This document shows, piece after piece, positions 8,885-17,137 of a stretch of DNA of 46,025 nt. The stretch lies in NCBI GenBank assembly GCA_008704415.1, contig VXIS01000357.1:1-46025 (forward strand). The letters run 5' to 3'. The notes below the pieces were generated by a model. It was not told the origin of the DNA and ran no database searches. It saw only the letters and a program-made list of their open reading frames with translations. Position numbers and translations under genes: made by a program. The number at the start of each line of letters is the position of its first letter. Positions within the stretch are counted from its first letter, which is position 1. The DNA is from Sphaerosporella brunnea (Eukaryota; Ascomycota; Pezizomycetes; Pezizales; Pyronemataceae).

Positions 8885-9469
8885 CTACAGCTTGACCCCC
8901 TCGACTCCCCTCCTAATTCCGATCGCCCACCCAGCCACGCCCGGATTCCGCGTGATAAACCTAACCACCTGTTCCCTGCCCCACTCGGGCTTTTCGCGTC
9001 CCTCGAGCACAGCATCCAACACCTCGGCCAGCTCCCTCTTCTGGGCGTCAGTGACAGCGGTCCTCCGCACCCTCTCCAACGCAGCCTTCTTCTCGCGCTC
9101 CTGCAACGCGCCCGGCGTGTCCGCCGCAAACAGCCGTGCGACCAGCGCATCAAAGTGCTCTGCCAGCACCTGCGCCGTGTCGCCGCTTTCTCCGGTCCTG
9201 GGCGGAAGCGGCGACGTCGACCGCGACGTCGGCAGGAAGCTCGTCGGCAGGTCGTTCCAGTGGTGTTCTATCGTGCCGGTTTGGTGGGACTTTGCGGGGC
9301 CGCCGCCGCCAAAAGGGGTGCGCGGCGGTGGGGCTGCCGGTGGGAGCTTGCATCCTGCAGCGCCCCGCGGGGGAGGCGGCGGGAGTGTGCACCCGGGCGG
9401 CGGCGGGATGCTCGGCGACGCCTTTAAGGACTTGTTCGGCAGCGCGACGGGGAGAGTTGTTGCTGGCAT
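8885..9469 (-). CDS. Hypothetical protein with proline-rich N-terminus and helical C-terminus
   Basis: Intronless 194-aa frame with strong C/G third-position bias, unlike random frames nearby. Residues 1-60 are Pro/Ala/Gly-rich (IPPPPGCTLPPPPPRG). From about 65 a folded-looking part follows: IEHHWNDLPTSFLPTSRSTS, then helices with E/A/R/L periodicity (AQVLAEHFDALVARLF, ALQEREKKAALERVR, QKRELAEVLDAVLEGREKP) and a final segment (REQVVRFITRNPGVAGWAIG). I do not recognise a named family and assign no function. There is no signal peptide or membrane segment. The neighbours are mobile elements on both sides, so it may be an accessory gene. Confidence 0.55.
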   Translation of the reverse strand: MPATTLPVALPNKSLKASPSIPPPPGCTLPPPPPRGAAGCKLPPAAPPPRTPFGGGGPAKSHQTGTIEHHWNDLPTSFLPTSRSTSPLPPRTGESGDTAQVLAEHFDALVARLFAADTPGALQEREKKAALERVRRTAVTDAQKRELAEVLDAVLEGREKPEWGREQVVRFITRNPGVAGWAIGIRRGVEGVKL

Positions 9470-10275
9470 CGTTGTGGTGCTGCTGCGTGAAGAGAGTGGG
9501 TGTGGTTTAAGGAGTGCTTAGGTGGTCGATCCCTGTATCGGCTAAAATTAGAATATATGATAGCCTAGACCCGAGTGATATTTCATGGATTGGACTTGAG
9601 TACCCTCGGCGCACTCAGTTCAGTGACCCGTTCGCGATTGGTGAGCAAGGGTCACTGGCACTGGGTAGCTTACTAGGGCGGTTGGGCGGGGGCGACTGGC
9701 AGTCCACCCGCCATCGCCACTTATAAGCTTGGCTCATATGTACCTACCTTATTTTCTCACGCCTTTTCCTACCACTCTTTTCGCGCCGTCGAGTCTCTTG
9801 CTTGCGGGTTTATGCGGTAGTAACAAACTACTTGGAAACCGCGGATTTTTAATGGAGTGGGTGGACTTGGGGTGAACAGAACCGAGATGGTGGGTGGGTA
9901 CACCAGTGGAGGGAGCTGGTATGCGCCACACACGCACAATGTCTGCTCTCCGTTTATTGCAGGCGAGCGGCGGGGAGTGGCGTCGCGAGGTTGAAGTTCC
10001 ATCTTTTATGCCTGGCTTACGGTCACAACTACTTTTGCTACTAGAAAAAGATTGACTTTCGCGCCGGCATTTCCCTTATTCGCGAGAAAACACGGTAGGA
10101 AGTACTTAGTATTTACCCTTCGAATTATAACTCATGGGATTGGGGGACAAAGTCGTTTACAATCTACTCTGTCTATAAGAATTTTTTTTATAAGAATAAC
10201 CACCCTATAAGAATACAGTTGCCTGGTCCCGTCGATTTTGTATGGGAAATAAGAATAAATTCTATATAAGAATAT
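9470..10275. other. Gene-free stretch with a solo MITE end and ATAAGAAT repeats
   Basis: No gene recognised. It holds a hairpin made of CAGTGACCC and GGGTCACTG (around 9630-9660), a solo TIR-like end at 9787-9819 (TTTATGCGG then TA, matching the right end of the 36718 MITE) and, at 10170-10275, five copies of ATAAGAAT within about 110 bp. Confidence 0.45.
9787..9819 (-). repeat. Solo terminal repeat of the CCGCATAAAC hairpin family
   Basis: Read on the minus strand: TA, CCGCATAAACCCGC, then AAGCAAGAGACT. This corresponds to the end of the 36718-36825 MITE (CCGCATAAACTCGCGAATAA, AGAGACT). I found no partner end nearby, so the rest of the element appears lost. Confidence 0.5.
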
Positions 10276-10642
10276 TAGTGGTACTCAAGGTAGGCTGAAA
10301 AGGCCGGCTGGCTGGAAATCAGGTCACGTTGAGTGGGTTCTATTGGTCCATCCAGCTCCGAAAAATCAGGCTTGCTGGGCAACAAAGAGATCAGATGACA
10401 ATATTTTCACGTGACCACACGCTTTACTCAGCGAAATTTACTCCGCTCTAGCGCCCACGCTTTCCATACTGCGCGCAAGTTTTGATTTCGTCACAGCCTG
10501 GTGGCATGACCGCGACGTCAGCCAGCACGTTTGCACAAAAGGTCCCTCAAAGTCTGCAGCCAGGCTGGAGCCTCCTATTGGAGCTTTTGCGGCACTCGAT
10601 TTTCAGCCAGCCGGCGTTTTCAGCCTACCTTGAGTACCACTA
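10276..10642. mobile_element. MITE A of a three-element array, 363 bp, TA target site
   Basis: Element 10278-10640 flanked by TA. Ends GTGGTACTCAAGGTAGGCTG on both strands; TIRs about 42 bp with a few mismatches (AAAAGGCCGGCTGGCTG versus AAAACGCCGGCTGGCTG). No coding capacity. Only TTC separates its right TA from the left TA of MITE B. Confidence 0.8.
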
Positions 10643-10645
10643 TTC

Positions 10646-10911
10646 TACTCACGCGGCCGGAATCATTGCACATCACGTGCCCGCAGGGTTAGGGTTATAT
10701 TTTCTCCCCGAAAGCACCCCGCTCGATACCCCCCATTATCTCAACAACGGCGCGACCGATTTGATTCAAATTGATGTAGTAGGATACGCGAAAATAAGCC
10801 CTCCAAAAATCAGCCTTTGTGGCCTGGCTCCGCCGCAACCCCACACACGTGAAAAATATAACCCCAACCCTGTGCGGCACGTGATGTTCAATGATTCCGG
10901 CCGCGTGAGTA
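10646..10911. mobile_element. MITE B of a three-element array, 262 bp, TA target site
   Basis: Element 10648-10909 flanked by TA. Ends CTCACGCGGCCGGAATCATT on both strands; TIRs of about 55 bp, including CACGTG and GGGTTAGGGTTATATTTT (left) and their slightly altered complement at the right. The right flanking TA (10910-10911) is at the same time the left TA of MITE C. Confidence 0.8.
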
Positions 10912-11336
10912 CTCTGGAGGCCGAGCGCCAAGTTCGGGATTTTCTGATTGGCCCGCACAACAAAAAACCGCGAAAATAAAAACTCGGCCGTCAAAATTTA
11001 TCGTAAATTAGAAGCTGCCACTTGCAGTCAAATCCATCGCAAAAAACGCGATCCAGCACGTCCCGGAGGGGTAGCTGGGTGGGGGAGTGAGAGGCTGATG
11101 TGTGGCGTTGTGTGGCGACGCTGGATATTCAGCATCATCGTTTCAACTCTCTCAACATCACGACGGCCTAGCAACCCCTCCAAGACTTGCTGGATAGCGT
11201 TTTTTGCGATGGGTTTGACTGCAAGTGGCAGCTTCTAATTTACGATGAATTTTGACGGCCGAGTTTTTATTTTCGCGGTTTTTTGTTGTGCGGGCCAATC
11301 AGAAAATCCCGAACTTGGCGCTCGGCCTCCAGAGTA
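10910..11336. mobile_element. MITE C of a three-element array, 423 bp, TA target site
   Basis: Element 10912-11334 flanked by TA. Ends CTCTGGAGGCCGAGCGCCAA; the arms agree almost perfectly for about 138 bp (one change TTTATC/TTCATC, one ATCC/ACCC) and remain alignable for about 20 bp more. The near-identity of the arms suggests recent activity. No open frame with family signature inside. Confidence 0.85.
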
Positions 11337-12056
11337 GAGGATGGCGGAAATTTTGTATGGCTATTCTTATATAGAGATGGCCGGGTAACCACACAAAAAC
11401 GAAAAAAATTTGCGTGCTTTTAGATGGAGGATGCGCCAGATGAGGATGTTGAGTTTTAAGGGGCCTATGTTTCGCGGGGGGCGGGGGATCGGGGGATTAG
11501 GGGAGGGGACGGGCAAGGCTTGCTATCACGGACGGTCTTTGTAGAGTACTTTGTTTCGTAACTTTGGGCACACGCTCCGGACACACGCTCCGGGCACTTT
11601 TCGATCGCCACAAGTCCGCACCACAAACGATCACTCGTGCCAAGCCACTCTTTTAGAATAAGGTGAGGTTGAAAGAACCAATCAACGTTGCGCCTCTACT
11701 TTTTGGTTACGGCGTTTGGTTACGTGGAGGGTCTATGAAATGGCTTTAGGCTTACGGGAATGCACCCAGTGTACTCATTCGCTAGAACGTCAACAGCACC
11801 TGCATGCACACTCAACCTTCGTTAGTCAGTTGCAGATGTTTCCGAAAATTGTATCGCGACGCTTGGACCGACAGCACGCTTATGTGCATATGCGTGAGAT
11901 ACGGATGCTCCCCAGTCGTCGCGCATCGTTTCTGAACAAACCCGAGTTTTGGGGGTTTGCGCTGCGTGATGACGAGGCTTCAACATGTGGTACGTGTGGA
12001 AAGGTGGAGTGTGAGATTCCATTTGTTGCCTTCTTTTATTCGGCAGCTTAATATCA
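11337..12056. other. Gene-free stretch
   Basis: No gene recognised. ATTCTTATATAG at 11363-11374 is an inverted counterpart of the ATAAGAAT repeats at 10170-10275. A short duplicated motif (ACACGCTCCGG twice) lies near 11570-11600. The ORF 11716-12051 has no domain signature. Confidence 0.35.
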
Positions 12057-12405
12057 AGCAAAGGTCCACAATGCCCGCCAAAAGCGAGTTGTGTTTTAAT
12101 CTACCCGCATCAGAATGCCCACACAACAACGGAACAAAAGAAAGAAAACCAGCACGAGCGATTGTAGTCAGTCCAAAAATCGTCCAATGGCATCCGCGCT
12201 CTGCACTTTGCTCGATTATTTTATCGCCACAGGGCCCGCAACGTGAAAAAAAATTACAACACACACAACGACAACACCACGAAACTTCACCAAAAAGCTC
12301 TGGTGAACTCTCTGCTGCGCTGTCACGTTGTTGTGCGGGGCATTATAGACGGTGTGGGTAGAGTAAAACACCATTCGCTTTTGGCGGGCATTGTAGACCT
12401 TTGCT
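12057..12405. mobile_element. Inverted-repeat element, 349 bp (MITE-like)
   Basis: Left end AGCAAAGGTCCACAATGCCC and right end, on the other strand, AGCAAAGGTCTACAATGCCC. The arms match with few changes for about 50 bp (through TGTTTTAATCTACCC / TGTTTTACTCTACCC) and a second inner pair (CACAACAACG / CGTTGTTGTG) continues the hairpin. No clear target duplication was found, so the exact termini are uncertain. Confidence 0.65.
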
Positions 12406-12416
12406 CCCTTCCAGTT

Positions 12417-12482
12417 GAATTGTCTGCATGATGTTTGACTACTAGGACGGAATTGTCTGCATGATGTTTGACTACTAGGACG
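12417..12482. repeat. Direct repeat, two exact 33-bp copies
   Basis: Two adjacent copies of a 33-bp unit that begins GAATTGTCTGCATGATGTTT (12417-12449 and 12450-12482). It lies just upstream of the TATA box at 12519 of the dispersed repeat copy 1, where upstream activating sites would be expected. Confidence 0.85.
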
Positions 12483-12518
12483 GAAGGGTTCAGTGTCCGA
12501 CCTTTCGTTCACCTTTCT

Positions 12519-12525
12519 TATAAAA
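12519..12525 (+). promoter_or_regulatory. TATA box of dispersed repeat copy 1
   Basis: TATAAAA followed by GGCTCTCTC. The homologous copy on the minus strand at about 24,030-24,036 keeps the same box and following bases (TATAAAATGGCTCTCTC), so the promoter is part of the repeated unit. Confidence 0.45.
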
Positions 12526-12645
12526 GGCTCTCTCCCTTACTCCTGTTGAATCATCACCCTCGACGATATTCAAATCATTTTTCTTCCACCCACTCAGCCT
12601 ATTAATACCACAGAAACCACCACCCAAGTAGCTGCTACCGTAGAA

Positions 12646-12942
12646 ATGCCGCCAGCTTCCAACCCCATTCCTGCCGCTCCCGCCGCTACTTCCGTGGTCC
12701 GTCAGGGCATGGCAGACTCTGCCTCCACCACCGCCCAGACGGCCTCCGCTTCGAGTACATCACCCGCTCTCGGAGTCAAGGCTTATGGTGTTGACCACTC
12801 CTTTTTACAGTTGCCACCACCGAAACCCTTCGTAACTTACCGGCGGATGGCCCTGTTAGCTATGCTGTTGCTAGATGGTTTGCGCAGGGCCCGATGGAGG
12901 ACCCTTGGTGCGGGTTGTAAGCTATGGTCTTTGTTTCTGTAA
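12646..12942 (+). CDS. Short ORF of the dispersed repeat family (hypothetical)
   Basis: 98-aa frame. Residues 1-45 are Ala/Pro/Ser/Thr-rich and shared with the minus-strand ORF at 23737-24030 (GMADSASTTAQTAS identical). The second part (TYRRMALLAMLLLDGLRRARWRTLG) is matched in another frame of copy 2 (AYRRMA...LDGM...RWRTLG), so at least one copy carries a frameshift or an unmodelled intron. I recognise no domain. The presence of two copies with conserved protein similarity argues that the frame was once coding. Confidence 0.35.
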   Translation: MPPASNPIPAAPAATSVVRQGMADSASTTAQTASASSTSPALGVKAYGVDHSFLQLPPPKPFVTYRRMALLAMLLLDGLRRARWRTLGAGCKLWSLFL

Positions 12943-13045
12943 CCTTGGAGATGACTTGGTTTGTTGTTTCGAGGTGGATCTTGTATGAGAATTCGAATGT
13001 GTTTGCCATAGAGCCTCCGGTGTTGAATTATAATCCCTGTGATAA

Positions 13046-13145
13046 TAGAGAGTTTGCGATTTGCGTCTAGACGCCAAAATCAGGCGGTGACCCGAAGTCT
13101 TGACCAGCTTAAATTTGCGGCCGGATGCAAATCGCAAACTCTCTA
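13046..13145. mobile_element. Very small MITE, 96 bp, TA target site
   Basis: Element 13048-13143 flanked by TA. Ends GAGAGTTTGCGATTTGC are identical on both strands (17 bp). The interior is unique. No coding capacity. Confidence 0.75.
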
Positions 13146-13296
13146 ATTTGCTTCAAACGTCTTTTTTTTTTTGCTTTTTTTCGATCGATGGCATTTTGGA
13201 GGAATGGGGAACCTAGATGGCAGGAGTCCCTGACCACTTGATAAGTGCGCTTTAGGCATATCACTATCTACTCTGAGTACTGATATCCACTAACGT

Positions 13297-13526
13297 TACT
13301 CGACGATTTTTTAAGTATCCGGATGCCCAGAAACCCTAACCCAGGCCGGCGCTTAGGTGTGACTGGGAAGGAAGGGCGAGCTTCCCAGAGCTTCCCTAGG
13401 CTCTCAGTGGTGTGCCGGAGGTTTATTATGTGCAAGAACGGAGTGATCTCGCGCGGGCGCTCTAGTTGGGGAGGATGTTCTCTAACCCCCTCCAGGGCAT
13501 CCGGATACTTAAAAAATCGTTGAGTA
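13297..13526. mobile_element. MITE, 226 bp, TA target site
   Basis: Element 13299-13524 flanked by TA. Ends CTCGACGATTTTTTAAGTAT (left) and CTCAACGATTTTTTAAGTAT (right, other strand); TIR about 32 bp through CCGGATGCCC. The right TA (13525-13526) directly touches the left TA (13527-13528) of the next element. Confidence 0.8.
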
Positions 13527-14204
13527 TAGTGCGAGGCGCTTTAAACCGACACCCTCGGGGTTTTGGGGTTATCCGGAGCGCACTAGCATTTTACGTGTGT
13601 GTAACCGTTACTGTCATTCTCCCAGGCCCCCTTCTCCTACTCTGCGGTGACTTCTATATACACACTCTTTAAATGCCAACGTCCCATGTCTTTCCCCATG
13701 ACGATAAGCGTCCATGATGCGCTCCACTCGGGCAAAAAATTGTAACACGATCTTGTCTGTCACAACTGCTGACCCAAGACACTTGGGAACCATTTCGCGA
13801 AGCGCAGGAAGCGAATATTCGCAGTGCTTGCGGGCGTAGATCTTCGACCGGCAATTGGGCGCTGCCGGACACGCGCAGACTACGGCCAGCCAGTGCGCAC
13901 AATTTCCACCTCCTCTCTCGAAATTTCCGTCGGAAGCTCGACGTGCGAGAAGACTTTCCTCCCCTTTTCCCTGTCTTCCGCAATTTCCTTGAGCTGGAAA
14001 CCCAGTACCTTGCCCTCGTCGAGGATTGTGATTTTGCCCATCGCATAACGTTAACTAAATAGTAAATTCGGCAGGGACGTAGACTCGGAGACGTAATTGC
14101 ACGTATGCGAGCAAGAAAAGGTCCACCCGCGCTCGCGTGCTCCACAGCCAAATAATTCTAGTGTGCTCTGGGTAACCCCAAAACCCCGAAGGTGTCGGTT
14201 TAAA
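13527..14204. mobile_element. MITE-like element of the GCGCTTTAAACC family, about 676 bp, right terminus truncated
   Basis: The left end after TA reads GTGCGAGGCGCTTTAAACCG; the right arm (14153-14204, minus strand) reads TTTAAACCGACACCTTCGGG and matches for about 45 bp through GGGGTTACCCAGAGC, but the terminal dozen bases expected at the right end are replaced by unrelated sequence. The ends are related to the foldback MITE at 7052-7540. Unlike that one, the interior is about 570 bp of non-palindromic sequence and contains a 53-codon ORF (minus, 13880-14041). Confidence 0.65.
13880..14041 (-). CDS. 53-aa ORF inside a MITE-like element (hypothetical, possibly captured)
   Basis: Frame from ATG 14041 to TAG 13880. 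The product is hydrophilic and charged, with coding-like composition: it begins MGKITILDEGKVLGFQLKE and ends EEVEIVRTGWP. Preferred-looking codons (CTC, GTC, AAG, ATC) are common. I do not recognise a family. It could be a fragment of a host gene picked up by the element, or coincidence; the length alone proves nothing. Confidence 0.25.
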   Translation of the reverse strand: MGKITILDEGKVLGFQLKEIAEDREKGRKVFSHVELPTEISREEVEIVRTGWP

Positions 14205-15240
14205 AAAACTGAACGTCTGTTTTGGTTAACTGGTGGTTTAAATAGCGGTAATCAAGGAGGGTTGAAGACTCGGAGTTGAAGATTTTAGAGCGAAATACAA
14301 CAGCCAATCGGAGAGCAGGATTAAGTTTTGCAGTTAGAGGACCCCTGAACTAGGGATGCTTAAATACAGTATGCAAGGTACGACACAGTATTATGTATTG
14401 TTGTTGGTATGTATTAATACTGAGGGGGTGCCACCATAGCCACTTGAGCCACAGTGAAAAAACCCTCCCCCCATCCATCGCCTTCCGCCGAGTCCTGTGT
14501 CGCCGAGCCATCGCTATGCCATACCATCGCCTTGATAAGGAGGTTGCTGCCTCCTTCCTTAAATTGAAAAAACCTGGCTTCAACGTATGCAAAACCTAGG
14601 TGGTGTCAGTGCCAGCCTGAGTAGAAGCGGGCCAGGTGTGCAGTGTTACCGGATGATTTGTACATCTAGAAAAAATCAATGATGAGGAGTAATTAATTGA
14701 GCTTGAGGATGAGTTTTTGGCAAACCAGGCACTGGGAAATATGCGGGATGTTGTGGATGAGGAGAAACCAGCAATTCTGGACGGAAGGCAGCCTGACTTT
14801 GGGGCCGGGTGAGCTCTTGAATCTAATTGACTTGATTCTAAGCGGTCTTGAGCTTAGATTATTACAAGTGAACACCCGTGTGGTGACCACACGGTGTGCA
14901 GTCATTAGTACAGCGCCACTTAATGTAAAGTCATATGTACGTTGCAGTCAGAGCGTCCGTGTGTGAGACGCAGCGCAGTTGCTTTCATTCTGTGAAAAAA
15001 AAAAAAAAGCCAAATCAAATGAAGACTCAGTTATCGCGCGAAAAAAAGCCGTCAGCCACAGTGCAGTTGCAAAAAAAAAAGATTGCGAACTTCCCAACTC
15101 ATCCCATTCAGCAAAAAAAGCCTCATCAATTCTCAAATACCTCCCTGAATACCACTATAACTGCCCATGACTAAACACCTCCTCTCGAATGTTAATACTC
15201 CAGGTTTCCCGAAAGAAAACTATGTAATGGCAAGCCCAGA
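14205..15240. other. Gene-free stretch left of the retrotransposon
   Basis: No gene recognised. Contains a hairpin CAGTATTA...TAATACTG near 14390-14430, a palindrome CCGTGTGGTGACCACACGG near 14876, and several A-tracts between 14995 and 15120. The ORFs here are short and lack signatures. Confidence 0.35.
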
Positions 15241-15245
15241 GCGAC

Positions 15246-15757
15246 TGTCACGGCGCAAGTTGGATGGAGTCTTCCGACTAAGCTACCGGCTTTTACTCTC
15301 AATGAAATCGGCTGGAACTCTCAGATCTAAGGCTTCAAAGGATGCTGATTCATTTGCTGTTCTCAAATTTACCCCCCCGTTGATGGTTGTCACGTGGTGA
15401 GGTTCGGAAGTGGGGGTTGTTTGTGGTGTCGTGATGAGGCTCTGCAGGGGGACTCGGTGGGGTGGCTCCGAGCCGAGGTTATATTCGGCTACCACGTGTC
15501 GCGGCGCACCGCAGTCACGTGATTGCTATAAGGGGCCTTCGCTTCCGCTTTGTTGTTTGTTTTCCCTTTCCTCTTTACTGAACCTTCGTATGTCAATCTG
15601 AGTACCTTCGTTCCAATCTGAATCCTGACCGTGCGCATTGCGCCTCTTGTCCTGCCTCTTGTCCTGCCTTTGGATCTTGTCCCCGCTCTCGTTCTTGCCC
15701 CCTCTGTACGCGAGTACCTTGGGCCCCTCCAGTCTGTTCTCGACCCTCTCCGTTACA
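15246..15757 (+). repeat. 5' LTR (512 bp)
   Basis: Begins TGTCACGGCGCAAG and ends CTCTCCGTTACA. It contains three CACGTG palindromes (15391, 15493, 15516), a TATA-like GCTATAAGGGG near 15525-15535 and a duplicated motif CCTCTTGTCCTG near 15640-15665. It differs from the 3' LTR at three sites (T/G in CACGTGTCG, C/T in CCCTTTCCTC, C/A in GTCCCCGC). Confidence 0.95.
15516..15535 (+). promoter_or_regulatory. LTR core promoter: CACGTG plus TATA-like element
   Basis: CACGTGATTGCTATAAGGGG. A CACGTG (bHLH-type site) sits immediately before a TATA-like CTATAAGG; about 45-50 bp downstream starts ACTGAACCT, the predicted primer sequence. Confidence 0.4.
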
Positions 15758-15759
15758 CT

Positions 15760-15768
15760 AGGTTCAGT
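15760..15768 (+). other. Putative primer-binding site complementary to the LTR (self-priming)
   Basis: AGGTTCAGT two bases after the 5' LTR is the exact reverse complement of ACTGAACCT at 15577-15585 inside the LTR, about 50 bp after the TATA-like box. It does not begin with TGG as tRNA-primed sites do. This is the arrangement used by Tf1/sushi-group elements, where the 5' end of the mRNA folds back to prime. Confidence 0.5.
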
Positions 15769-15836
15769 CCACCAAAGCCTAACCTACTCGCTCTGTCTGT
15801 CACATCGCCACCTCCCCCTCCCACTCTTGCAACACC

Positions 15837-17108
15837 ATGGCCGCCTACCACAACCTCCGGATCCCTCAGGAGCTCTGGGCAGCCATCGAAACTGGCGCCC
15901 AGGCGCCCCCGGAAGAAGGCTTCCCCCAGGAAGAGCGCGATCAACGTTTGATCGACTTCGCCCATATGGCACAGCAACTCCTGGCCTGCGAAGCCCCACC
16001 CAACCTGGAGGAGGAGCTGGAGGAGACGCGTGCTGAGCTCCGGACAACCCTTCTCGAACGCGATGCAGCCCGCACCGGCCTGGCCGCTGCCCAGCAGCAG
16101 GCAAGGGACCTCACGGCCCAACTGAATCAGGTCCTAGCAATCGCCGCCGCCCAGATCCGTGACCACCCTGAAGGAGGCACCCAGTCGGGTGGCTTCCCCG
16201 ATGCACCGACCTTCGACGGTACCAAGCCCGAAGAGCTGAGGACCTGGATCCTACAGCTCCGCAACAAGCTTGCTGCCCAGCCAACCCGTTACCCAACCGA
16301 ACAAGCCCGTCTTCGGTACGCCTTCAACCGCCTGTCAGGAGCAGCTTTGAACCAGCTGCGCTCTTATGCCGATGAAGACACCGGAGATATCACCCTGGCC
16401 TCCCTCAACGATCTGTTGACCATCCTCCGACAGGCCTATGACGACCCCGACCGCTCTCGAACCGCTGCTCGTGAAATTCGCCGTCTCCGTCAACGAAACC
16501 TGCCATTCTCCACCTATCTGGCCGACTTCCGCCGCCTCATGGGAGACCTTAACTGGGACGAAGTCGCCCAGAAAGACCAACTTTATGAAGGCTTGTCGGA
16601 AGAGATGAAGGACGCCCTCCTGCACCGAGCAGCCTCCGATGACACCCTGGCAGCCTTCGTTAACCTTTGCAAGGACGTGGACAACCGGATCCGTGCCCGA
16701 GCAGAGGAACGTAAGCCCTCATCGTCTCGCCCCACCGTCACTACCACCAACCACCGAAGCAACCCTCGCCCCCATGCACCATCCTCATCCACTGCCACTG
16801 CCCCAGCAACCACGGGCAACCACCCCACCAACTCGAACAGTGGAAACTATGGCCCGGCCCCAATGGAGCTCTCAGCTGCCCGGCGTGAGGCCGAGCGCCA
16901 GAGGATCCGGGAGGAGAGAATGGCAAAGGGGCAGTGTACCTACTGTGGATCGGATCAACACTTCCGCCTCGATTGCCCTCGCCGGCTGGCTGCTGAGGCT
17001 CGTCGTGTCCGTGCTGCCGAGGCGTCGCTGGTAGCCACGGCTACCCCTACTGCTCAGCCCTCGGAAAACCTCACCCCCACCTCCGACGCCCAACCGTCGG
17101 AAAACTAG
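15837..17108 (+). CDS. gag: Retrotransposon gag polyprotein
   Basis: 423-aa frame starting at CACCATGGCC (strong context). It has a coiled-coil-like segment at about 60-105 (LEEELEETRAELRTTLLERDAA), the Ty3-type Gag core (FDGTKPEELRTWILQLRNKL, YLADFRRLMGDLNWDE) and one CCHC zinc knuckle, C367-TYC370-GSDQ-H375-FRLD-C380. The C-terminal tail is A/T/P/S-rich. The stop TAG at 17106 lies 29 bp before the pol ATG; pol is in the -1 frame and that frame stays open across the gag stop. Gag forms the virus-like particle and packages the element RNA. Confidence 0.9.
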   Translation: MAAYHNLRIPQELWAAIETGAQAPPEEGFPQEERDQRLIDFAHMAQQLLACEAPPNLEEELEETRAELRTTLLERDAARTGLAAAQQQARDLTAQLNQVLAIAAAQIRDHPEGGTQSGGFPDAPTFDGTKPEELRTWILQLRNKLAAQPTRYPTEQARLRYAFNRLSGAALNQLRSYADEDTGDITLASLNDLLTILRQAYDDPDRSRTAAREIRRLRQRNLPFSTYLADFRRLMGDLNWDEVAQKDQLYEGLSEEMKDALLHRAASDDTLAAFVNLCKDVDNRIRARAEERKPSSSRPTVTTTNHRSNPRPHAPSSSTATAPATTGNHPTNSNSGNYGPAPMELSAARREAERQRIREERMAKGQCTYCGSDQHFRLDCPRRLAAEARRVRAAEASLVATATPTAQPSENLTPTSDAQPSEN

Positions 17109-17137
17109 TTGTCCCATGCCGCAAGGTTGGCACCGCC

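Larger units (their letters stand above)
12519..12993 (+). repeat. Dispersed repeat copy 1 (TATA box plus short ORF)
   Basis: Homologous over about 470 bp to the minus-strand segment 23570-24036. Both copies contain TATAAAA, a C/T-rich leader, a conserved reading frame (SNPIPxAPA...QGMADSASTTAQTAS), the segment GTTGACCACTCCT and a 3' block ending GGATCTTGTATGAGAA. It may be a small gene family or the 5' part of a retroelement. Confidence 0.6.

Noticed and set aside
11716..12051. 111-codon ORF
   Set aside because: No signature, no coding bias, and its 3' end reaches almost to the terminus of the 12057 inverted-repeat element.
13320..13345. Telomere-like CCCTAACCC motifs (also near 6280, 10690 and 45420)
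   Set aside because: Only one or two units each; too short to be interstitial telomere tracts.
17050..17137. Programmed -1 frameshift between gag and pol
   Set aside because: The pol frame is open across the gag stop, but the sequence before the stop (TCG GAA AAC TAG) does not fit X-XXY-YYZ slippery rules, and a well-placed ATG opens pol 29 bp after the stop. I leave the mechanism open and do not list a shift site.
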